From Paenibacillus faecis (GTDB lineage: Bacteria; Bacillota; Bacilli; Paenibacillales; Paenibacillaceae), in the NCBI RefSeq assembly GCF_008084145.1, contig NZ_VSDO01000005.1, forward strand, positions 62,001 through 126,000: a stretch of DNA of 64,000 nucleotides. The letters run 5' to 3'. Positions 49,305 through 57,444 of the stretch are shown here, one piece after another. The notes under the pieces are model-generated. The model made no database searches, was not told the origin of the DNA, and was given only the letters and a program-made list of their open reading frames with translations. The number at the start of each line of letters is the position of its first letter. Position 1 is the first letter of the stretch. Position numbers and translations under genes: made by a program.

Positions 49305-50599
49305 TCGAACGTTACAGCAGACCGGAAATGCGGGCCATCTGGACCGAGGAGAACAAGTTCAAAGCTTGGCTGGAGGTTGAAATTTGCGCGTGCGAAGCCT
49401 GGGCGGAACTCGGAGTTATTCCGAAAGAAGATGTCGCGTTGCTGCGGAAAAACGCCTCCTTCGACATCGACCGGATCTACGAGATCGAGCAGGAAACGCG
49501 CCATGACGTAATCGCTTTTACCCGGGCCGTCTCGGAAAGCCTGGGGCCGGAACGCAAATGGGTTCACTACGGGCTGACCTCGACCGATGTCGTCGACACG
49601 GCGCTGGGCTACCTGCTGAAGCAGGCGAATGAGATTTTGGAAAAAGACATCGTCAACTTTATCGAGATTCTCCGCGAAAAAGCGCTGGCTTACAAAGACA
49701 CGCCGATGATGGGCCGGACGCATGGCGTACATGCGGAGCCGACCACCTTCGGTCTGAAGATGGCGCTCTGGCATGAGGAAATGAAGCGGAATCTGGAGCG
49801 GTTCCGCCGGGCGGCGGACAATGTCCAGTTCGGCAAAATCTCGGGCGCGGTCGGCACCTACGCCAATATCGACCCGTTTGTCGAGGAGTTCGTTTGCCGC
49901 AAGCTCGGCACGAGCCCGGCGCCGATCTCGACCCAAACTCTGCAGCGCGACCGCCACGCCGAGTACATGGCCACGCTGGCCCTGATCGCCACCTCGCTCG
50001 ACAAGTTCGCGACGGAGATCCGCGCCCTGCAAAAGAGCGAATTCCGCGAGGTGGAGGAAGCTTTCGCGAAGGGTCAAAAGGGCTCGTCCGCGATGCCGCA
50101 CAAACGCAACCCGATCGGCTGCGAGAACATTTCCGGCCTGTCGCGCGTCATTCGCGGCCATATGATCTCAGCCTACGAGAACGTCACCCTCTGGCATGAG
50201 CGCGATATCTCGCATTCGTCCGTAGAGCGTGTGATCCTGCCGGATGCGACCATGCTGCTGAATTATATGCTGAACCGCTTCGGCAATATCGTAAAAAACC
50301 TGACGGTGTTCCCGGAAAACATGAAGCGCAATATGGGCCGCACGTTCGGCGTTCCGTTCTCCGGCCGCGTCATGACGAAGCTGATCGACAAAGGCTTCAG
50401 CCGCGAGCAGGCGTACGATACCGTTCAACCGCGCGCCATGCAGGCTTGGGAAACACAGCGCCAGTTCCGCGAAATCATCGAGGAGACACCGGAAATCACT
50501 TCAGTGCTAAGCCGCGAGGACATCGACGACGCGTTCAATCCGTCCTGGCATCTGAAGCACGTGGACACGATCTTCCGCAAGCTGGGCTTAATCGATTAA
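49301..50599 (+). CDS. purB: Adenylosuccinate lyase
   Basis: 432 residues from ATG 49301, overlapping the purK stop by 4 bp with TTGGAGGAA upstream. It acts twice in the pathway, on SAICAR and adenylosuccinate. Signature 'GSSAMPHKRNPIGCENISGL' is intact, as are 'TSTDVVDTALGYLLKQ' and 'GRTHGVHAEPTTFGLK' with the catalytic His. No clear terminator follows; the next gene, purC, is 838 bp away, which is much wider than in Bacillus. Confidence 0.97.
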   Translation: MIERYSRPEMRAIWTEENKFKAWLEVEICACEAWAELGVIPKEDVALLRKNASFDIDRIYEIEQETRHDVIAFTRAVSESLGPERKWVHYGLTSTDVVDTALGYLLKQANEILEKDIVNFIEILREKALAYKDTPMMGRTHGVHAEPTTFGLKMALWHEEMKRNLERFRRAADNVQFGKISGAVGTYANIDPFVEEFVCRKLGTSPAPISTQTLQRDRHAEYMATLALIATSLDKFATEIRALQKSEFREVEEAFAKGQKGSSAMPHKRNPIGCENISGLSRVIRGHMISAYENVTLWHERDISHSSVERVILPDATMLLNYMLNRFGNIVKNLTVFPENMKRNMGRTFGVPFSGRVMTKLIDKGFSREQAYDTVQPRAMQAWETQRQFREIIEETPEITSVLSREDIDDAFNPSWHLKHVDTIFRKLGLID

Positions 50600-50623
50600 T
50601 TAGACAAAGTAGACAGTACAGCC

Positions 50624-50666
50624 AATGCAGACATTGCAGACATTGCAGACATTGCAGACAATGCAT
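50624..50666 (+). repeat. 9-bp tandem repeat ATTGCAGAC
   Basis: AATGCAGACATTGCAGACATT continues for about four and a half perfect units (unit ATTGCAGAC) just after the purB stop and directly before the left end of the inverted-terminus element. Confidence 0.9.
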
Positions 50667-50668
50667 CC

Positions 50669-50896
50669 GTCCTCACCAGGTGGACTTTTGGGGCTGAAAT
50701 GTCTTTGCAAATGAGGACAAACAGAACACTTGTCCTGCCGGGAAACAGGGCGACTTACCGAACTAGATATAGCCCAGAGCAAGTATTCCGAATAGAAGAT
50801 GTAGTTTTTGGGACGAGACGCCGAGGGGATATGAGCAAAAGTTGGTTGTCCACTATTTGAAAGACAAATTGGCAGAATGTCTACCCTATAAGGACA
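50669..50896 (+). repeat. Inverted-terminus element, copy 1 (~228 bp)
   Basis: Left end GTCCTCACCAGGTGGAC with GTCTTTGCAAATGAGGACAA; right end TTGTCCACTATTTGAAAGAC and GTCTACCCTATAAGGAC. The ~45-base ends are approximate inverted repeats (about 70% by eye), the centre is unique. No coding capacity. Copy 2 is at 51171-51387. Confidence 0.75.
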
Positions 50897-50937
50897 GTAG
50901 AAGGACAGTGTTGGGGGAAGCCACTTAGGAGCACTTA

Positions 50938-51080
50938 AGCAGGTAAGAGTACGCAAGCAGCAGGAGTAAGCAAGCAGGCAGGGGTACGCAAGCAGCAGAG
51001 TACGCAAGCAGGCAGGGGTACGTAAGCAGCAGAGTACGCAGGCAGGGGTACGTAAGCAGCAGAGTACGCAAGCACCAGGA
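50938..51080 (+). repeat. Degenerate GTACGCAAGCAGCAG tandem array
   Basis: Words GTACGCAAGCAGCAGAG, GTACGCAAGCAGGCAGGG and GTACGTAAGCAGCAGAG alternate about nine times, giving a mixed 14/18-bp periodicity. C/T-poor, no hairpin. Confidence 0.8.
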
Positions 51081-51170
51081 GCGAGCAGTAGAAGCACGGT
51101 TGGATAGTAGCAAATACAAAAGGCGCAAATTAAGAAATGCGATGCCGGGGATTCCGAGGTAACTGGCGGT

Positions 51171-51387
51171 GTCCTTGTGAGGTGGATTTTTCGGGCTAAA
51201 GTGTCTTTTCAAAGGTGGACACGCAAACCGCTTGTTGGATTGAGCAGCGAGTGGATCTCTTAACCAGATATCGATGGTGGTTTGGGATTGGAGTACCATA
51301 TATGGATTTTGAACGGTGGGACGAACTATAGTCGGTTTGTCCACATTTGGAAAGACAAATTATCTGAAATGTCCACCAGGTGGGGAC
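51171..51387 (+). repeat. Inverted-terminus element, copy 2 (~217 bp)
   Basis: Left end GTCCTTGTGAGGTGGA, GTGTCTTTTCAAAGGTGGAC; right end GTCCACATTTGGAAAGACAA and ATGTCCACCAGGTGGGGAC. Its ends match each other better than those of copy 1, and both resemble copy 1's. The right end lies ~50 bp before purC. Confidence 0.75.
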
Positions 51388-51437
51388 ATGGAATGAAGAG
51401 TGTAAAGTAAAGCAGTTGAGGAGAGGGAGGCCGCAGG

Positions 51438-52337
51438 ATGTCGACACCGGCAATTTCCACGGCGGCGGGGCTGGTAAACGCTCCGCTGCTCTATAAAGGC
51501 AAGGTCCGGGAGCTTTATGACCTGGGGGAGCATTACCTGATCGTCGTGACGGATCGGATTTCCGCATTCGACTATGTTTTGGAGCCGGCGGTGCCGGACA
51601 AGGGGAATGTCCTGAACCGGCTGAGCGCTTTCTGGTTCGAACGGACGAAGGAGTTGATTCCGAACCATGTGATCCACACCGATGTGGACCGGCTTGGCGA
51701 GGTCGTCCCCGAGGCGCATCGGGAAGCGCTGCGCAACCGGATTATGGTGACGCGCAAGGCTCAGCGGATCGATATCGAATGCGTGGTCCGGGGTTATGTC
51801 ACCGGCGGCGGCTGGAGGCAGTACGAAAGCGGGGGCGCGATCAACGGCATTCAGCTGCCGGCGGGGCTGCGCAAGAACGCCAAGCTGGAGCAGCCGATTT
51901 TTACGCCGGCGGCCAAGAATGATGTCGGCCATGACGAGGACATCTCGTTTGAGACGATGGCCGGTATGGTCGGTGCCGATTTGGCGGAGCAGCTTCGCAG
52001 CCGGACGCTGGAGCTTTACGGGTTTGCCCGCGATTATTGCGAGGAACGCGGCATTATTTTGGCGGACTGCAAACTGGAATTCGGCCTGGTGGACGGCAAA
52101 CTGATCGTCATTGACGAGATGTTCACGCCCGACGCCTCCCGCTTCTGGGCGAAGGAAAACTACGCGCTCGACATCGAAATCGACAGCATGGATAAAGAAC
52201 CGGTACGGACCTATCTGGCCGGCTCCGACTGGGACAAGAACAGCCAGCCCGAGCCGCTCCCGCAGCAGGTCGTGGAGGAAACGACCCGGAGGTACCGCGA
52301 TATTTTTCACCGGTTGACCGGACAGGAGCTGCAATAA
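51438..52337 (+). CDS. purC: SAICAR synthetase
   Basis: 299 residues from ATG 51438 (GAGGAGAGGGAGG upstream). Ligates aspartate to CAIR. Motifs: 'LLYKGKVRELYDLGEHYLIV', 'ISAFDYVLEPAVPDKGNVLN', 'IDIECVVRGYVTGGGWRQYE' and 'LADCKLEFGLVDGKLIVIDE'. It is longer than the ~240-residue B. subtilis enzyme and belongs to the ~300-residue SAICAR synthetase subtype ('GSDWDKNSQPEPLPQQVVEE' near the end). Separated from purB by the repeat-filled gap. Confidence 0.96.
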   Translation: MSTPAISTAAGLVNAPLLYKGKVRELYDLGEHYLIVVTDRISAFDYVLEPAVPDKGNVLNRLSAFWFERTKELIPNHVIHTDVDRLGEVVPEAHREALRNRIMVTRKAQRIDIECVVRGYVTGGGWRQYESGGAINGIQLPAGLRKNAKLEQPIFTPAAKNDVGHDEDISFETMAGMVGADLAEQLRSRTLELYGFARDYCEERGIILADCKLEFGLVDGKLIVIDEMFTPDASRFWAKENYALDIEIDSMDKEPVRTYLAGSDWDKNSQPEPLPQQVVEETTRRYRDIFHRLTGQELQ

Positions 52338-52397
52338 TCTTTTTTATACAAATTCGCGGCGTGCCGCATAATCCATGACTAGGAGGAACACAGGGAT

Positions 52398-52643
52398 ATG
52401 ATTAAAGCGACAGTCTATGTCACCATCAAGGAAAGCGTACTTGATCCGCAGGGGGTTGCCGTGCAAGGGGCGCTGCATTCGATGGGCTTCAGGGAAGTTA
52501 GCAGCGTACGGATCGGGAAGTATATGGAGCTGGAGCTCGACACCGATGACCGCTTCGAGGCGGAAGCCCGGGTCAAGGCGATGTGCGAGAAGCTTTTGGC
52601 CAATACGGTGGTAGAAGATTACCGCTTTGAACTGGAGGGCTAA
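52398..52643 (+). CDS. purS: FGAM synthase subunit PurS
   Basis: 81 residues from ATG 52398 (AGGAGGA upstream). 'KATVYVTIKESVLDPQGVAV' and 'ALHSMGFREVSSVRIGKYME' are hallmark PurS sequence. It bridges PurL and PurQ in the FGAM synthase complex. Overlapped closely by purQ (2-bp gap), so translational coupling is likely. Confidence 0.97.
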   Translation: MIKATVYVTIKESVLDPQGVAVQGALHSMGFREVSSVRIGKYMELELDTDDRFEAEARVKAMCEKLLANTVVEDYRFELEG

Positions 52644-52645
52644 TC

Positions 52646-53335
52646 ATGAAATTCGCGGTACTCGTATTTCCCGGTTCCAACTGTGATATCGACTGCTACA
52701 AGGCGGTGGAGGATACGATCGGCGAGCAGGTGGATTATGTATGGCACACGGCCACGGATTTGTCCGCCTATGATTGCATCCTGGTTCCCGGCGGTTTTTC
52801 ATACGGTGACTACCTGCGCTGCGGCGCAATCGCCCGGTTCGCTCCGGTAATGGCCGAGGTGGCCAAGGCCGCCGAACAAGGTAAATACATTCTCGGCATT
52901 TGCAACGGGTTCCAAATCTTGACGGAGGCGGGACTGCTGCCCGGAACGCTGCAGCGCAACACGTCGCTTAAATTCCGCTGCCATGACACGGTGCTTCGCG
53001 TGGAGAACAACGCCAATCCGTTCACGGCGCAGTACGCTGCCGGGGAAGAAATCACGATCCCGATTGCGCACGGCGAAGGCAATTACTATTGCGATGAGGC
53101 CACGTTGGCGGAGTTGAAGAAGAATAACCAGATTATTTTCCGTTATGTGAACAATCCGAACGGTTCGGTGGACGATATCGCCGGCGTTTCCAACGAACGC
53201 GGCAACGTGGTGGGCATGATGCCCCATCCGGAGCGCGCCGTGGACCGTCTGCTCAGCTCCGAAGACGGAAAGAAAATGTTCACTTCAATATTAAAGGCAT
53301 GGAGGGATCGGCATGAGTCAGCAAGTGTCCGCTAA
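52646..53335 (+). CDS. purQ: FGAM synthase glutaminase subunit PurQ
   Basis: 229 residues; ribosome site GGAGGG lies in the end of purS. Class I amidotransferase: nucleophile Cys86 in 'ILGICNGFQILTEAGLLPG' and His/Glu in 'VVGMMPHPERAVDRL'. It supplies ammonia from glutamine to PurL. It overlaps purL by 23 bp. Confidence 0.97.
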   Translation: MKFAVLVFPGSNCDIDCYKAVEDTIGEQVDYVWHTATDLSAYDCILVPGGFSYGDYLRCGAIARFAPVMAEVAKAAEQGKYILGICNGFQILTEAGLLPGTLQRNTSLKFRCHDTVLRVENNANPFTAQYAAGEEITIPIAHGEGNYYCDEATLAELKKNNQIIFRYVNNPNGSVDDIAGVSNERGNVVGMMPHPERAVDRLLSSEDGKKMFTSILKAWRDRHESASVR

Positions 53336-55556
53336 GGAACCGACCGCGGAACAAATCGCGGAGCAGCAAATTTACAAACAGATGGGCGTTTCGGACAGCG
53401 AATATGAGCTGATCTGCGGATTCCTTGGCCGCAAGCCCAACTATACGGAAATCGGCGTGTTTAGCGTGATGTGGTCCGAACACTGCGCATACAAAAACTC
53501 CAAGCCGCTGCTGCGCCGCTTTCCGACCAGCGGTCCCCGCGTGTTGATGGGACCCGGCGAAGGCGCCGGCATCGTTGATATCGGCGACAATCAGGCGGTC
53601 GTGTTCAAGATCGAGAGCCATAACCACCCTTCGGCGGTCGAGCCTTATCAAGGCGCGGCGACGGGCGTGGGCGGGATTATCCGCGATATTTTTTCCATGG
53701 GGGCAAGACCTGTGGCCCTGCTGAATTCGCTTCGTTTCGGCAAGCTGGAAAGCGAGCGCGTAAAGTACTTGTTCGAGCACGTCGTGTCCGGCATCGCCGG
53801 CTACGGCAACTGTATCGGGATTCCGACGGTCGGCGGCGAGGTTGTGTTCGACGAGAGCTATGACGGGAATCCTTTGGTTAACGCGATGTGCGTCGGTCTG
53901 ATCGATCACGACAAAATCCAGCGCGGCGTAGCCAAAGGCGTCGGCAACCCGGTGTTCTACGTAGGGCCGCCAACCGGCCGCGACGGGATTCACGGCGCGA
54001 CGTTCGCTTCCGAAGAACTGACGGAGGAGTCGGAAGCGAAGCGGACGGCGGTTCAGGTCGGCGATCCGTTCATGGAGAAGCTGGTCATGGAGGCGTGCCT
54101 GGAATTGATCGACACGGGCATCGTCCTTGGAATCCAGGACATGGGCGCCGCGGGGCTGACCTGCTCCAGCGCGGAGATGGCGAGCAAGGCCGGCAACGGG
54201 CTGGAGCTGTATCTGGACCAGGTGCCGCAGCGGGAGTCCGGAATGACGGCTTATGAAATGATGCTGTCGGAATCCCAGGAACGCATGCTGTTCGTCGTCG
54301 AGCCGAAGGATGAGGCGCAGGCGATGGAAATCTTCGAGCGCTGGGGCGTCATTTGTGCGAAGGTCGGCAAAGTGACGGACGACGGGCGTTTGAAGCTGTT
54401 CCATCACGGCGAACTGGTCGGCGACATGCCGGTCAAGGCGCTGGTGGACGAGTGCCCGATTTACGACAAGCCATCGACAGTACCAGCCTATTATGAGCAA
54501 AACGCAGCGGTAGACACGCTCCGGTATGAGGAAGTCACGGATTTGGGAGCGACGCTGGAGCAGGTGCTGGCATCGCCATCGGTTGCAAGCAAAGCCTGGG
54601 TTTACGACCAGTACGACTACATGGTCCGCACCAGCACGGCGGTTCGTCCGGGTTCGGACGCGGCGGTCGTAACGATTCGCGGCACCCGCAAGGGGCTGGC
54701 GATGACGACGGACTGCAACGGTCGCTTCGTGTATCTGGACCCCGAGGTCGGCGGCCGGATCGCGGTCAGCGAAGCGGCGCGGAACATCGTCTGCTCGGGC
54801 GCGGAGCCGCTGGCGATTACGGACAACCTGAACTTCGGCAGCCCGGAGAAACCGGAAATTTTCTGGCAGATGGAAAAAGCGGTCGACGGCATGGCCGAAG
54901 CGTGCCGCGTGCTGGATGCTCCGGTCATCGGCGGGAACGTCAGCTTGTACAACGAGAACGCCAAAGGCGCGATCTATCCGACGCCGGTCGTTGGTATGGT
55001 CGGTCTCGTGCACGACACGGACCACATTACGACGCAAAGCTTCAAAGCGGAGGGCGATGTGATCTTCCTGCTCGGCGAAACGAAGGCGGAGCTTGGCGGC
55101 AGCGAGTTCCAGGCCGTGGTGCACGGCCTGACGGAAGGACGTCCGCCGCAGCTGGATCTCGCTGTGGAGAAGAAGCTGCTGGATGCGGTGCTCGGCGCGA
55201 TTCAAAGCGGTCTGGTCCGCTCCGCGCATGACTTGTCGGAAGGCGGCCTGGCTGTTGCGCTGGCGGAATCCTGCATCAGCGGCGGACTGGGCGCTCAGGT
55301 TGATTTTGATACTACGCTGCGTTCCGATGTGGCCTTGTTCAGTGAAACCCAGTCGCGGATTCTGCTTTCGGCTTCTCCCGATCAGGCGGACCAACTGCAA
55401 GAGTTCATCGCTTCGCGCGGTGTTCCTGTGCAGCGGATCGGCCAGGTCGGAGGCCGGGATTTGGTCATCCGCGTCGGCGGGGCTTCCGCTTTGAACAGAC
55501 CGGTGGAGGGACTCAAGCGGGTCTGGGAGGACACCATTCCATGTCTGATGAAATAA
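53313..55556 (+). CDS. purL: FGAM synthase large subunit PurL
   Basis: 747 residues from ATG 53313 (GGAGGGATCGG upstream), the small-PurL class that needs PurS and PurQ. AIRS-type double repeat: 'GVFSVMWSEHCAYKNSKPLL' with 'GEGAGIVDIGDNQAVVFKIE', 'SHNHPSAVEPYQGAATGVGG' and 'GIQDMGAAGLTCSSAEMASK' in the first half; 'DAAVVTIRGTRKGLAMTTDC' and 'IQSGLVRSAHDLSEGGLAVA' in the second. purF begins inside its last codons (16-bp overlap). A very long ORF on the opposite strand is a shadow. Confidence 0.98.
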   Translation: MSQQVSAKEPTAEQIAEQQIYKQMGVSDSEYELICGFLGRKPNYTEIGVFSVMWSEHCAYKNSKPLLRRFPTSGPRVLMGPGEGAGIVDIGDNQAVVFKIESHNHPSAVEPYQGAATGVGGIIRDIFSMGARPVALLNSLRFGKLESERVKYLFEHVVSGIAGYGNCIGIPTVGGEVVFDESYDGNPLVNAMCVGLIDHDKIQRGVAKGVGNPVFYVGPPTGRDGIHGATFASEELTEESEAKRTAVQVGDPFMEKLVMEACLELIDTGIVLGIQDMGAAGLTCSSAEMASKAGNGLELYLDQVPQRESGMTAYEMMLSESQERMLFVVEPKDEAQAMEIFERWGVICAKVGKVTDDGRLKLFHHGELVGDMPVKALVDECPIYDKPSTVPAYYEQNAAVDTLRYEEVTDLGATLEQVLASPSVASKAWVYDQYDYMVRTSTAVRPGSDAAVVTIRGTRKGLAMTTDCNGRFVYLDPEVGGRIAVSEAARNIVCSGAEPLAITDNLNFGSPEKPEIFWQMEKAVDGMAEACRVLDAPVIGGNVSLYNENAKGAIYPTPVVGMVGLVHDTDHITTQSFKAEGDVIFLLGETKAELGGSEFQAVVHGLTEGRPPQLDLAVEKKLLDAVLGAIQSGLVRSAHDLSEGGLAVALAESCISGGLGAQVDFDTTLRSDVALFSETQSRILLSASPDQADQLQEFIASRGVPVQRIGQVGGRDLVIRVGGASALNRPVEGLKRVWEDTIPCLMK

Positions 55557-57031
55557 GACAGCAAGAGCAAGGGCGCGGTCTTTGGACAGGCGATTATTAT
55601 AACGAGGGAACGACGCGCAGCGATATTTTCGACAAGCTTAAGGAAGAATGCGGCGTTTTCGGGGTTTACGGCCATCCGGAAGCCGCCTCCCTTTCCTATT
55701 ACGGTCTGCATGCGCTGCAGCACCGGGGAGAAGAGAGCGCGGGGATTTGCGTGACGGACGGTGAAGCCTTCAACTACCACCGCGGCATGGGGCTGGTCAA
55801 AGAGGTGTTCGACCGCGACAAGCTGGAATCCCTGCGGGGCGATCGCTCGATCGGCCATGTGCGGTATTCGACGAGCGGAGACAGCCGGATCACGAACGCG
55901 CAGCCTTTGATTTTTAAGTACCGCGACGGAGACCTGGCGGTAGCGACGAACGGCAACATCGTGAACGCGCCGAAGATTCGCCGCGAGCTGGAGATGAGCG
56001 GCTCGATTTTTCAAACGACGAGCGACACCGAGGTGATCGCGCATCTGATCGCGCGGTCGCCGAAGGATTTCGTCGAAGCGGCGAAGGATGCGCTACGCCG
56101 GTTGGTTGGCGGGTTCGCGTTCCTGCTGCTGACGAACGACAAGCTGCTCGTCGCCAGCGACCCGAACGGCCTGCGGCCCATCACGATGGGCCGCCTGGGC
56201 GACGCGTACCTGTTCTCTTCCGAGACCTGCGCGTTCGAGGTGGTCGGTGCGGAGACGATCCGCGACATCCAGCCGGGCGAGCTGCTCGTGTTGGACGAGA
56301 ACGGGCTGCGGGAGGAGCGGTACGCCGCTCCCGAACGGAAGGCGCTGTGCGCGATGGAGTACATTTACTTCGCTCGTCCCGACAGCGATTTGAACGGCTC
56401 CAATCTGCACGCCTCGCGCAAGCGGATGGGCCAGGTGATGGCGCAGGAGTCGTTCGTCGACGCGGACGTCGTGACCGGCGTGCCCGACTCCAGCATCTCC
56501 GCCGCCATCGGCTACGCGGAGCAGACCGGCATTCCTTATGAGCTCGGTCTGATCAAAAACAAATACACCGGCCGGACGTTCATCCAGCCGAGCCAGGAGC
56601 TTCGCGAGCAGGGCGTGAAGATGAAGCTGAGCGCCGTACGCCGCGTGGTGGAAGGCAAGCGTGTCGTCATGATCGACGACTCGATCGTCCGCGGCACCAC
56701 GTCCCGGCGCATCGTCAATCTGCTGCGCGAAGCGGGCGCGACCGAGGTGCATGTCCGCATCACCTCGCCGCCGTTCAAAAACCCGTGCTTCTACGGCATC
56801 GACACGCCGGATCGCGGAGAACTGATCGCCTCGTACAAATCCGTCGAGGAGATCCGCCAAGAGATCCATGCGGACTCACTGGAATTTTTGAGTCCGGAAG
56901 GGCTGATCCGCGCCGTGGGCGGCGACAACCGGGACGACTACAAGGGCGGCCTGTGCATGGCCTGCTTCGACAACGATTATCCGACGCGGACCGATTTTGA
57001 CGGTGAGGAGAAGTTCGGCTGCACGTGCTGA
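55541..57031 (+). CDS. purF: Amidophosphoribosyltransferase
   Basis: 496 residues from ATG 55541 (GGGAGGAC upstream). Commits PRPP to purine synthesis. Nucleophile Cys37 in 'KLKEECGVFGVYGHPEAASL', preceded by a 36-residue propeptide, longer than the 11 residues of B. subtilis PurF. PRPP loop 'VVMIDDSIVRGTTSRRIVNL'; 4Fe-4S cysteines of the Bacillus class in 'GLCMACFDNDYPT' and 'KFGCTC' near the end. Followed by a 413-bp repeat-containing gap before purM. Confidence 0.97.
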   Translation: MSDEIRQQEQGRGLWTGDYYNEGTTRSDIFDKLKEECGVFGVYGHPEAASLSYYGLHALQHRGEESAGICVTDGEAFNYHRGMGLVKEVFDRDKLESLRGDRSIGHVRYSTSGDSRITNAQPLIFKYRDGDLAVATNGNIVNAPKIRRELEMSGSIFQTTSDTEVIAHLIARSPKDFVEAAKDALRRLVGGFAFLLLTNDKLLVASDPNGLRPITMGRLGDAYLFSSETCAFEVVGAETIRDIQPGELLVLDENGLREERYAAPERKALCAMEYIYFARPDSDLNGSNLHASRKRMGQVMAQESFVDADVVTGVPDSSISAAIGYAEQTGIPYELGLIKNKYTGRTFIQPSQELREQGVKMKLSAVRRVVEGKRVVMIDDSIVRGTTSRRIVNLLREAGATEVHVRITSPPFKNPCFYGIDTPDRGELIASYKSVEEIRQEIHADSLEFLSPEGLIRAVGGDNRDDYKGGLCMACFDNDYPTRTDFDGEEKFGCTC

Positions 57032-57106
57032 AACGGGACGGCGGGTTCACCTCATAGGTATTTCATGAGGTGAATCTTTGGAAGAGATTAATCCCTTAGT
57101 GTGGGA

Positions 57107-57296
57107 TTAACAGGATTTTCTCCCGTTAATTTTGCCGAGAGAGGCGAGCTTTTGGGAAATAGCTGGAATTTCTCCAGTTAAATTGGCGGTTTTCGCCTAG
57201 TTGGTGCGATTTTTGCGAAATTAGCTGGAGGTTTTCCAGCTATTTCTCCGTTTGGACTGATTCAGGCGAAATTAACGGGATTTATTCCTGTTAAAT
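57107..57296 (+). repeat. TTAACGGGA/TAGCTGGA hairpin cluster, copy B
   Basis: Four palindromes: ATTAACAGGATTTTCTCCCG then TTAAT (57107-57130), ATAGCTGGAATTTCTCCAGT then TA (57159-57180), ATTAGCTGGAGGTTTTCCAG then CTATTT (57220-57246), and ATTAACGGGATTTATTCCTG then TTAAAT (57270-57296). The unit TTA(A/G)C-GGA...TCC-G(T/C)TAA is shared with copy A at 32.8 kb. Confidence 0.85.
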
Positions 57297-57310
57297 TGGC
57301 GAGTACTAAG

Positions 57311-57400
57311 CTGATTCATGCGGCACTAATTTGTGCGGTTTTAGTTCATATGGTGCTGATTCATGTGACACTAATTCATGCGGTGCCGATTGGCGTCGCA
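57311..57400 (+). repeat. 15-bp tandem array, six units
   Basis: CTGATTCATGCGGCA, CTAATTTGTGCGGTT, TTAGTTCATATGGTG, CTGATTCATGTGACA, CTAATTCATGCGGTG, CCGATTGGCGTCGCA: six exact-length 15-bp units with a CTRATTCATGYGGYR consensus. Confidence 0.85.
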
Positions 57401-57444
57401 CCAAGTTTTTTCAACTCAATAACTTTTAAGGAGAGTGTCCTTAC

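Larger units (their letters stand above)
50600..51437. other. 838-bp gap inside the purine operon, filled with repeats
   Basis: No credible gene. Contents in order: 9-bp tandem repeat (50624-50666), inverted-terminus element copy 1 (50669-50896), a degenerate GTACGCAAGCAGCAG tandem array (50938-51080), ~90 bp of unique sequence, inverted-terminus element copy 2 (51171-51387), then the purC ribosome site GAGAGGGAGG. A fresh promoter for purC may be needed; none is convincing. Confidence 0.75.
57032..57444. other. 413-bp gap inside the purine operon with hairpin repeats
   Basis: No credible gene. It contains hairpin cluster copy B (57107-57296) and a 15-bp tandem array (57311-57400), then the purM ribosome site AAGGAGAG. 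No strong terminator with a T-run is evident, so readthrough into purM is plausible. Confidence 0.75.

Noticed and set aside
53280..55400. 706-residue minus-strand ORF opposite purL
   Set aside because: purL is complete and conserved; the opposite frame is a GC-driven shadow rich in Arg/His/Gln.
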